Of a stretch of DNA of 64,000 nt, positions 49,138 through 59,821 are shown piece after piece. A model generated the notes under the pieces. That model had not been told where the DNA came from. It saw only the letters and a program-made list of their open reading frames with translations, and made no database searches. Both the position numbers and the translations under genes were made by a program. Numbering within the stretch: position 1 is the first letter of the stretch; every line of letters starts with the position of its first letter. This DNA is from Lingula anatina (Eukaryota; Brachiopoda; Lingulata; Lingulida; Lingulidae). Location of the stretch: contig NW_019775777.1 of assembly GCF_001039355.2 (NCBI RefSeq), positions 125,531-189,530 of the forward strand, read 5' to 3'.

Positions 49138-50982
49138 ATGGAGAATGTAAAGCCATTGCGACATGCATGGACAGAGCACGACGCTGTCATCGAATCAAGG
49201 TTTTTACACCAAGAACAACTTTTAGAGGGAATATTGAAAGATTCTGTCGACACGGTGTCAACAATACTACGCCATAATTCAGAGATTCTAACTCAAATAA
49301 CGCTTATGAAACACCGATACCCTATGTCAAAGTGTGAGTCGAAGCCTCTTGCCAAGGGATGCCCATCATTTGGACTTCCCCATATGATTGCTGCCATGAG
49401 GGGATCTCTCAAATGTGTGAGGCTCTTTCTTGCCATGGGTGTTCATGTGGATGGGACAGAATATGGAAACAATATGATCCATGCCTTAGTATGGGCTGCT
49501 TCAATATGGCCAGTAAAAGTCGGAACGTATAAAGATATATACAGATACATAGAGTCTAACGTGGGCAAAGATAAGTTTAGGCAGATGCTGATGCAAGAAA
49601 ACGAATTTTGTCTTCGTCCATTGGAATTGGCAGCCATGTTGGGGACATTGGCAATGCTAGATACCATCTTCAACACTGAAGGCATCTATCGCTTTAGGCA
49701 GCCGTCACCAGTGCTACAGAACTACGACTATTATGATGTCACTGACTATCACGTGTCAACTGGTACACGTCACATGCAAAGTCCTTTCTTTCAACTAATG
49801 ATGCTTACAGACTGTCACATCAAAAAGAAAGAAACTACAGAATTTCTGACATCGCCTTTGGTTAAAGCTTGGGTCAAAACAAGCATGCAAGGCCTTAGAT
49901 CGTTTTACATTGCCTCAGGATTGATGACTTTTTTGTATTCTATCTTGGTCTTGATTGTAATTTTGGGTGTAGAAGCGAAGAGTCTGCAGGGGGCTTTATT
50001 TACTGGGACACAAACCACTGGGAACGATTCCACGCGGAGCAGCACGTTCCTTCGCCAAAGTTGTGACAACAATGACGTGAAAAGACATATGCAAAATGAC
50101 CTAGAATCGACCGTGGACATTTTTCTCAGATCATCTGCCCCCTGGTGCGGCCTTGTAGCGGCTTGTGACTCCTTGTTACACATTATTGTAACATTCATAA
50201 CTTTTGTAAGATTCCTTAGACTGAGAAGAGATCCAAAATTTAGTTTTATGAAGCTGTCGGACGCTAAAGCTGGTCAGAGAAGGATAGCGAGTGTGTATTC
50301 GATCCACGTGACCCCTGTCATGGAATCACTCATCCTGGTCGTTCTGGTTCCAGTGGTGATCCAAGCCCCTGTTTGTGAATCAGAAAACCCCGAGTTGTAT
50401 TTCTGGGTCTATTTAATATCTTCGGTGACTTTATGGTTAAACGTTTGGAACATACTGTATTTTTGTCAGTTTCTACCCATTTTTGGTTACTTCATTGTCG
50501 TTTTTCAGCGTATGCTTCACGATCTTCTTAGATTTATGGTTGTACTAAGCCTCCTGTTGGGCACCTACGCGTTGATATTTTATTCAATTTTACGAGATCA
50601 GTGCGACAATGCACGTTTTAGTAACTTCTATTTCTCATTTTACACGACTTTTAAGATAATGTTGAATATGGAGAACGTTTCACAGTTTGCGAGAAAAGAG
50701 TCGCCTCAAGAGTACGTCCTGATGATCCTTCACGCCTTACTTTTTCTAACAATCACCATTTTGGTCATCAACTTCATGATTGCAGTTTTGTCTAAGACGG
50801 TCTCTGACATGTATCAGTACAAGGCAGTATTTAAAACACTGAATACTATCTCTAGATTGAATTACATCCAGAATTTTCTGGCTTTTATACCATGTGTACG
50901 ACCGGTTTTGACCAAGGGGTTTGTTCAAGAGAATGGGAAATTGTACCTCCCTGTTTGGTCCAAATTAGAAAGACATGAGTAA
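49138..50982 (+). CDS. TRPV-like channel F
   Basis: Intact predicted channel of 614 residues from ATG 49138, which has a strong context (AAAATGG) and aligns with the start of A. ATG 49105 in the same frame would add 11 residues; the frame's first codon at 49078 is GTG. Two out-of-frame ATGs (49068, 49075) may form an upstream ORF. Ankyrin-like region about 30-190 (LPHMIAAMRGSLKCVRLFLA, NNMIHALVWAAS, LRPLELAAMLGTLAML); a linker with YDVTDYHVSTG; S1; a long S1-S2 loop with a sequon (NDS) and cysteines; S2-S4; VVFQRMLHDLLRF before S5; pore IMLNMENV (no Asp at the usual place); S6 LVINFMIAVLSKTV; C-terminal GKLYLPVWSKLE. Poly(A) signal AATAAA at 51299. Closest relative is A. Confidence 0.85.
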   Translation: MENVKPLRHAWTEHDAVIESRFLHQEQLLEGILKDSVDTVSTILRHNSEILTQITLMKHRYPMSKCESKPLAKGCPSFGLPHMIAAMRGSLKCVRLFLAMGVHVDGTEYGNNMIHALVWAASIWPVKVGTYKDIYRYIESNVGKDKFRQMLMQENEFCLRPLELAAMLGTLAMLDTIFNTEGIYRFRQPSPVLQNYDYYDVTDYHVSTGTRHMQSPFFQLMMLTDCHIKKKETTEFLTSPLVKAWVKTSMQGLRSFYIASGLMTFLYSILVLIVILGVEAKSLQGALFTGTQTTGNDSTRSSTFLRQSCDNNDVKRHMQNDLESTVDIFLRSSAPWCGLVAACDSLLHIIVTFITFVRFLRLRRDPKFSFMKLSDAKAGQRRIASVYSIHVTPVMESLILVVLVPVVIQAPVCESENPELYFWVYLISSVTLWLNVWNILYFCQFLPIFGYFIVVFQRMLHDLLRFMVVLSLLLGTYALIFYSILRDQCDNARFSNFYFSFYTTFKIMLNMENVSQFARKESPQEYVLMILHALLFLTITILVINFMIAVLSKTVSDMYQYKAVFKTLNTISRLNYIQNFLAFIPCVRPVLTKGFVQENGKLYLPVWSKLERHE

Positions 50983-52217
50983 CATCAATTACTGTTAGAA
51001 CAATGAAAAGACTCGGGCCTATTAGAACCTGAATTGATTACGGTTTGCAAGATGTTAGGAGATTTTAATCTTTAAAGAAGAAGATAACGATCTATAGAAT
51101 CGGTTGGCAAAAACTAAGCTAAGCTCTTAAAGTATAATCTCTCTTACATTGTAAGTTGAAATGTTTTTTTTTATTTGCCTTAAAATATGCTGAATATGCT
51201 GTACAGTATTACAGATATCATATTATGTGACGACGTTCAAAGGTTCTACAATCAACAGTATATCTCTTTTTTTTTGCGTGAGGTCGATGTCAAATTTGAA
51301 TAAAACAGTGGTTTAGATGTGAATTTGTCATACCTTGCTATTTTCCCTGGGTTCTCGCATTAGCCAGTGACAATATTGTCGATTAATTCTTATCATTAAT
51401 TAAACAAATGGCGGGAGTTAAATTTGTTCTTAGAAATTTTCTAAAAACTACCTTCTACACTAGTGCATTTGTGACTACAAAAATAAAATGAAGTAGAATG
51501 ACGCGGGAATCACCAAAGTCGCTGGTCTGAAGAATATGTACCTGATGTACTTCTCTTACTTGACACTGTTTTGACAAGAACATCAACGTGGACCAGTAAT
51601 TTTGAGGTTAGCGCAATAACAGAGATATTACATTTACTTAAAAAAACATGCACTGATATCATGAAATACAATATCCACGCTAAACAAGATCATCATGCTT
51701 TATAGAATATAAATACCAACAGATAAATGGGTTATCTTTACGTGTAAACGAGCTAGGTTAAGTAAGAAAACGATGACAGTTATCTAAGTACGGTGAAGCA
51801 GTTACCAAATATTTCATCTGGCATTTTTAAAAAGCTTTACGGCTGCTTTTAATTAAGTGACTTTACGTTACGTCTGTACGATTTAACAGATTCCTGGGCT
51901 TAGCCAATCAGACCATCTGGCCACACCTCAAATCACACCCACTCTTAGCAGGTGAAGTACGCCTTATCACCAGGAATTAATCTAGATGATGCTTAAAGGT
52001 ATATTGTTATTGGCGTGACATGTGAATAGTTTTAAACTACTGTTTGAATAACGTGCCACATCCTTAGGTTTATTTACAATTAAATCTATCAGTGTTAAGC
52101 ACAGTGACATTCTTCTGGATTGATGTTATTGCCAAGCTGAGTTAGCGTGTGGGAAGACAATGCTGGGATCAAGCCGGCTTACATATTTATATACATATAA
52201 CCGTGTTCCATGCAGCG
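50983..52217. other. 3' flank of channel F, no gene seen
   Basis: Contains the likely 3' untranslated region of F up to about 51320. The rest is plain AT-rich DNA without recognisable exons or repeats. Confidence 0.4.
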
Positions 52218-54966
52218 CGCACACGATGTCATTTTGACTTCGACAAGACGCGATGGCGTTAAATGACGTAAAAGTGACTCCCACATTACTTGCTTGGCAT
52301 ATGTCTGGATTAACTTACTACCTTGACCTATCTTATTGGCTGTGAGCGTCTTCTATTGAAAGCAACTGAAATTTAATAACAGTTGAATCACTGTTAAACC
52401 TCGGAATCATATTTTTAACTTATTAGTTTGTACAATACTATCTGGGGACGTCAAGTAGACCGAAATTGGTTATGGTTTTAACTCTGTGTCTAAGCACATT
52501 CTTATCTTGAATCCCAGCAACGTGTTGTCCTATCAATGTACAGGACAAGGGTTATTTTATCAAAACCATCTGGTCGTATTTGAACAAATCTCACCGATTT
52601 GTTTTACAGGTCAGTTTTTAAGTGCAATTAAAAGGCTGGGAATTGCAATAATTATTATGTCAACACGGAAACGTATAGGCGCGTCTCTAACGACGAGGTG
52701 AACAAAATTCTGGGAATCCTGGTGCTTTATTTACTTTAAAAGTCGGAAACGAGAAGAGTTCTCAGAGTTCATTGGTTGTGAACGGCAATATCTTTAGATA
52801 TCTCTTTTATCAATAGCTATTTCAATTGATATAACTTCATTCCGTGCGCGGTTATCAATAAATAATTGATAGAACAAAAGTTTCAATAAAGTGACAAGAT
52901 ACGGAAGGCGTTTTCTTTCGTAATGGTAATCCAACATGCATTTTCCATCTTCAGTTTTCCCTCTCATTCTGTAAATCATTATCATAAGTTACCAAGTATC
53001 TCCATGGTACAAATGTTTAATATTAAACGATGCTATCAATATGGAAATCCCCAATAATTCTTTATATACGTCATACCCCAATAAAAACTTTAAAATTCAA
53101 ATTCATCTACTCGACCTATTCAGGTGAACATGATCTACCAAGGAAACTCTATTTAAATAAAGTTCATCTTTGACGGCACAGAAATATTGAAATCTCCAAG
53201 AAATATTTTAGATAATCCCCCATGGCATTACAGTAGTGTAACTTGACAATGTACTGTGCTAATATTGATGCACTGCGCCCATTCTTTATTCAGCAAATTC
53301 CCTGTGGTGCAGTCCGTCAGTTATTTAGCAATGACAGCTGGTTTCTACACGCAAGTCAAATACCCGATATCGGAAGGCATACAGGTATCTGGCAATTAAT
53401 GGAGAAAAAGATTTAACAGATATCAGTAGTGTCTTCTTAATCACAAATTACACTACTTCGGACACGTGTTCGTGTTTTTGTGGCAACAACAGCACATAAC
53501 AAATATCCCACCGTTATTCTAAATGAATAAGATAGAATTAAAGTCAAATGTTTTGAATAGGGCATAAATCCGTCAGGTATCCAATAACAAAACTCGCTTN
53601 GCGCGCACACGATGTCATTTTGACTTCGACAAGACGCGATGGCGTTAAATGACGTAAAAGTGACTCCCACATTACTTGCTTGGCATATGTCTGGATTAAC
53701 TTACTACCTTGACCTATCTTATTGGCTGTGAGCGTCTTCTATTGAAAGCAACTGAAATTTAATAACAGTTGAATCACTGTTAAACCTCGGAATCATATTT
53801 TTAACTTATTAGTTTGTACAATACTATCTGGGGACGTCAAGTAGACCGAAATTGGTTATGGTTTTAACTCTGTGTCCAAGCACATTCTTATCTTGAATCC
53901 CGGCAACGTGTTGTCCTATCAATGTACAGGACAAGGGTTATTTTATCAAAACCATCTGGTCGTATTTGAACAAATCTCACCGATTTGTTTTACAGGTCAG
54001 TTTTTAAGTGCAATTAAAAGGCTGGGAATTGCAATAATTATTATGTCAACACGGAAACGTATAGGCGCGTCTCTAACGACGAGGTGAACAAAATTCTGGG
54101 AATCCTGGTGCTTTATTTACTTTAAAAGTCGGAAACGAGAAGAGTTCTCAGAGTTCATTGGTTATGAACGGCAATATCTTTAGATATCTCTTTTATCAAT
54201 AGCTATTACAATTGATATGACTTCATTCCGTGCGCGGTTATCAATAAATAATTGATAGAACAAAAGTTTCAATAAAGTGACAAGATACGGAAGGCGTTTT
54301 CTTTCGTAATGGTAATCCAACATGCATTTTCCATCTTCAGTTTTCCCTCTCATTCTATAAATCATTATCATAAGTTACCAAGTATCTTCATGGTACAAAA
54401 GTTTAATATTTAACGATGCTATCAATATGGAAATCCCCAATAATTCTTTATATACTTCATACCCCAATAAAAACTTTAAAATTCAAATTCATCTACTCGA
54501 CCTATTCAGGTGAACATGATCTACCAAGGAAACTCCATTAAAATATAGTTCATCTTTGACGGCACAGAAATATTGAAATCTCCAAGAAATATTTTAGATA
54601 ATCCCCCATGGCATTACAGTAGTGTAACTTGACAATGTACTGTGCCAATATTGATGCACTGCGCCCACTCTTTATTCAGCAAATTCCCTGTGGTGCAGTC
54701 CGTCAGCTATTTAGCAATAACAGCTGGTTTCTACACGCAAGTCAAATACCCGATATCGGAAGGCATACAGGTATCTGGCAATTAATGGAGAAAAAGATTT
54801 AACAGATATCAGTAGTGTCTTCTTAATCACAAATTACACAACTTCGGACACGTGTTCGTGTTTTTGTGGCAACAACAGCACATAACAAATATCCCAGCGT
54901 TATTCTAAATGAATAAGATAGAATTAAAGTCAAATGTTTTGAATAGGGCATAAATCCGTCAGGTAA
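52218..54966. repeat. 1.38 kb direct duplicate joined by one N (likely assembly artefact)
   Basis: 52218-53599 and 53601-54966 are near-identical, with only scattered differences. The single N at 53600 lies at the junction: the left copy ends CAAAACTCGCTT, the right copy begins GCGCGCACACGATG, and only the right copy runs on into new sequence. This fits unmerged overlapping contig ends. The open frames at 52486-52701 and 53872-54087 are the same non-coding frame seen twice. Confidence 0.8.
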
Positions 54967-56234
54967 AGGTATCCAATAACAAAACTCGCTTTCTTTGAAA
55001 ACCTACCCAATGTCTTAAATGAGATTAAAAGAATATGAGATATGCTAAAAAACAAAGTACGGACGCTGTTGTCCCTCTCTCAGCGCAGGGCAAGGAAAGA
55101 CCGTACCCGCGTTTATAACCCAGCCGGACTTAAAGGCTGACGACTACTTGGTTACGGCATGGTACTTACTCTACTTCTATGGTTACTGTAAATGCTAATC
55201 GCCGATCGCCTCTATTTTCATTCACTCCCGTTTCTATCCAAAAAATAAATTGTCAGCGTTAGAATCGTTTACCTACAGTTTCTGGTTGCCAGAATCATTT
55301 TTGAAAAACAAAACTGGTTTCTAGTAGCCAGGCAAAAAATAAAAATAAAAAAAAAAAAAAAAAAAAAAAAAAAACGACACTAGTTTCTAGTTGCCAGAAT
55401 CGTGATTTTACAAATAAAATAGATTCAAACTTAGGACGCCCTACGGTAAGGCGAGACACCCAGGGGCCGAAAACCTTTCCTCCGACCTGGTTTATTTTAT
55501 CGAAGACAACGGTCAGCGGTCATCAGGGCCTTGCGACGAACAGACAACTTCCGGTCCAAAATTTCGACACAGTACAAAATTTAATAAAATTCGAACGTCT
55601 GGAATTTCTGAGCACCTCCCATTGCATGAATTTCGACCAAAAATAATTATTAATTTCATCTGTACGAAATTGATGACACATTACCGTATTGATGACACAT
55701 TACCGTATTATTCACCTAGTACACGGTCCCTTCCATTTTTATCAATAACAATTATTGCTGTATTCTTCAGAGATATACATCTAAGTAACTTAAAGGTATA
55801 GTAAAGCAATATAAACAATAACAAAAGTATCCTTACCCTTAAAACCTTCATAATCCAGTCTAAATGTTTGCATTCACAAGGAGAACACATTCAAAAAACA
55901 TCATTTTCAAATAATGGCTCATGTCTGTACAATCATATACATCAAATATCCATGTATCCTAAATCAATAATTTACAATATCATTAACCATTAAAAAACAA
56001 TCATCTGGCAAGAAAATAAACAATCTTTATAACATATTAACATTACGCTTATTCACTGATATTATGTTACATTGCACAATGTGAATGAGCACCATAATTG
56101 AGCACAGTAGCCTTTTCTTTAACCTTCATCTACTCATACTAGAAAAATGAAATTAGGGTGTCAAATTGAATGAGAATAGGTATAGACAATATCATGCAAT
56201 TAGTTATCTCCCCCCCCCCCCCAACATAAAAACA
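54967..56234. other. Non-coding, with poly-A run and dispersed repeat
   Basis: Holds a poly-A run (about 55348-55374), blocks of the dispersed repeat also seen at 21360-21960, and a poly-C run just before 56221. No gene is seen. Confidence 0.4.
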
Positions 56235-56648
56235 TTTTAGTGATATATTTATAACAATTAAGTTTCTTTTCTCTTTTTGGCATCACTATTTGCGTGATAC
56301 ATATGAGAGAAGCTGCCTAATGCTATCTTTTCCCATGCAGTGGCCATCCCATTCTTTTACAGTGATAAGTTCAGCAGTTACTAATACAGCCCAGGGGCCT
56401 GTGTCACAAAATGACTTAAGTCAATGCCAGGCAAAGACAANNTTTTAGTGATATATTTATAACAATTAAGTTTCTTTTCTCTTTTTGGCATCACTATTAG
56501 AGTGATACATATGAGAGAAGCTGCCTAATGCTATCTTTTCCCATGCAGTGGCCATCCCATTCTTTTACAGTGATAAGTTCAGCAGTTACTAATACAGCCC
56601 AGGGGCCTGTGTCACAAAATGACTTAAGTCAATGCCAGGTAAAGACAA
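56235..56648. repeat. 206-bp direct duplicate joined by two Ns (likely assembly artefact)
   Basis: 56235-56440 and 56443-56648 match almost exactly, with small differences such as TTTGCGTG against TTAGAGTG. They are separated only by NN at 56441-56442. This is the third junction of this kind in the window. Confidence 0.8.
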
Positions 56649-57170
56649 AATTCATAGTTGCCTTTCACAAAGAATCTCAAAAGTCCCCTTTTCTTTTGTC
56701 TTTTTAAACTAATATGCTAAAGCTATTGATAACAAGTGTCACTCTCAGCAATGCCAACAGCCTTCATGTATGTACAGTGTAGGTATGTCAAACCACATTA
56801 ATTTCGGGACAATCATCTGTAAAATACTCTCTGAAAGATATTGCAAAGTTGACCTAACACAGTGGTCCACACAATTTTTACCGGTGTAACACTATCCCAT
56901 AACAATTGTTTTTTTTATGAAACAGAGTCCTGTTCTGTCTTCTTTTGTTCTTCACTCATGAAATAACTTATTTCTAAAAATCTAATGACAACTTGAGAGA
57001 ATATCTATCAAAGCCTATTTTTATTCCTTCCAAACGATATGCCATGCCTGCTACTGCATCTCAAGTTGGGAAACTTCGCTCAAACTCTCTCCTCATCTTC
57101 ATCATCTTCTTTGCAAAATTATCCTGCCCATAAAAAAACTCTTCTCAACATCTTTTAATATACTCAGTTA

Positions 57171-59769
57171 TTATTTAGGTCTCCAAACTAGCACTTTCCT
57201 GTCCTCTCCCCCAGAAACAACTTGACCATCTTCACTGATGTCCACACATGTCACTGCACCTAAAAAACAGAAAATGGTGTGATGACTTTGATTACATTTT
57301 AGGGATGGATGGATGGAAAGATAAAAAATGAACAGAAATGAAGATAATTGCATAAAATTACTTCCCATATTGTTATTCCTAGTTTATATGTTTACATACG
57401 TGAACCTGGTCCCACTTATTTTTTATATACACTTCGTTAGTCTATATATTTACCTTCATGAACCTTGTCCCACTTATTTATTAAATACACTTAATTAGTC
57501 TATATATTTACCTTCATGAACCTTGTCCCACTTATTTATTAAATACACTTAATTAGTCTATATATTTACCTTCATGAACCTTGTCCCACTTATTTATCAA
57601 ATACACTTAATTAGTCTATATATTTACCTTCATGAACCTTGTCCCACTTATTTATCAAATACACTTAATTAGTCTATATATTTACCTTCATGAACCTTGT
57701 CCCACTTATTTATCAAATACACTTAATTAGTCTATATATTTACCTTCATGAACCTTGTCCCACTTATTTATCAAATACACTTAATTAGTCTATATATTTA
57801 CCTTCATGAACCTTGTCCCACTTATTTATCAAATACACTTAATTAGTCTATATATTTACCTTCATGAACCTTGTCCCACTTATTTATCAAATACACTTAA
57901 TTAGTCTATATATTTACCTTCATGAACCTTGTCCCACTTATTTATCAAATACACTTAATTAGTCTATATATTTACCTTCATGAACCTTGTCCCACTTATT
58001 TATCAAATACACTTAATTAGTCTATATATTTACCTTCATGAACCTTGTCCCACTTATTTATCAAATACACTTAATTAGTCTATATATTTACCTTCATGAA
58101 CCTTGTCCCACTTATTTATCAAATACACTTAATTAGTCTATATATTTACCTTCATGAACCTTGTCCCACTTATTTATCAAATACACTTAATTAGTCTATA
58201 TATTTACCTTCATGAACCTTGTCCCACTTATTTATCAAATACACTTAATTAGTCTATATATTTACCTTCATGAACCTTGTCCCACTTATTTATCAAATAC
58301 ACTTAATTAGTCTATATATTTACCTTCATGAACCTTGTCCCACTTATTTATCAAATACACTTTGTTCATGTCCCATAAACTCAGTGTCCCCATTTCATCT
58401 CCCATTAAAAGAATACTGCCATTCCAACACAAGCACCTGTAAAACAGGTCAATGAATTTATTTTAAAAAACTGTCAGAATGCCTGACATTATTTTTATAT
58501 CATAATGTTGCCATATCTTCAAAATAGTGTTGCCATATCTTCAAAATAAAATGACAATGTTTTGAAAATAATTTTCACTCATTTTCTAAAGTGATGTTGA
58601 CATATAAACATTTTGCTCAAACATCTGCATTAGTACATGAGCTGCTATTTAGTAAGTATTTTACCAGGTAGCCTTCATTATCTGAAAATATGACATAATA
58701 CACAACAGATATTCTCCAGTCTCTTAAACACTGTAACCAATTCAGATTGGAAAAAAATGATGACAAATAGCTAGAAAATACTCCCAGGTGGACTTAATAC
58801 CTTATTTTGCTGTCCATGTGCATAGAGAATATACTGGTCCCTGTCTGAACATCCAGAATATTGAGAAAGTTGTCATCTCCGCAGGATATCACTCTTAAAC
58901 CATCTGGAACACATAAAATATTAATTATGACAACTTCTTTGCATCACTGGGAAACAATGCACAAGTACAGTGCCAACATTTCTTGAATCATCAATAGTCA
59001 CTGACAAGTGGTTGTATTAACAAGTAAAAGCTGTTCAGTGACCTTCAATGTAGAAAATTAAGCATGAAACATTCACTGGGAAAAGAAAAAAGTGACTCTT
59101 GTGGAAGAACATAAAATTTTGAAAACATGGTATAATAAGTTTAATTAACAAAATTGCCAAACCATAAGACACAAAAGTATTACACAAAATGGTAAAATGT
59201 AGATGTAAAGGTGAATGGGTGAGAATGACAAAATTAAAAACTATAGGTGTTTTATAACATTCTTATATGAAATGGCTATTTAACTATTAAATTCACAACA
59301 TCAAGTCACATAATCCTTAGAAACTTCTTATATGTGACCATGGCAACAATGAGAATTTAGAAATGGTCATCCTACCAGAGCTGAACTGTGCTGTTCCTAC
59401 TGCCCCAGTGTGGACTTGGTGCTGACTGACCACATAACAAGAACTGGTGTCCCATATGAACAATCCTCCCTCTTGTGTACCACACACCACAGTGCTGACA
59501 TCTACAGGATTGCAGTGTAGGCAAGACACTCCACTGTCATGGTCTAGTTCACCCTGAAAAGGTACAAACTGTAGCATTAATTTTGAGGAGTAAGAACTGA
59601 AAAACATTCACTGCTCTAGCTTTGTGAAAAGCACTGCATACACTTACACTGACACTGACAAGATGGAGGTATTCCATATACAAGATACAGGGCAAACTTA
59701 CTGCCACAATGAACTTAACAATTTATCAGGATCTAAATGCGTATATAATTTGTGTTATACATAATGTAT

Positions 59770-59821
<52 letters not shown>

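Noticed and set aside
52486-54087. Two similar 71-codon frames suggesting a duplicated small gene
   Set aside because: They are the same frame in two unmerged contig ends separated by a single N.
57391-58362. CRISPR-like array
   Set aside because: The units are head-to-tail without spacers, and the genome is animal; it is a minisatellite.
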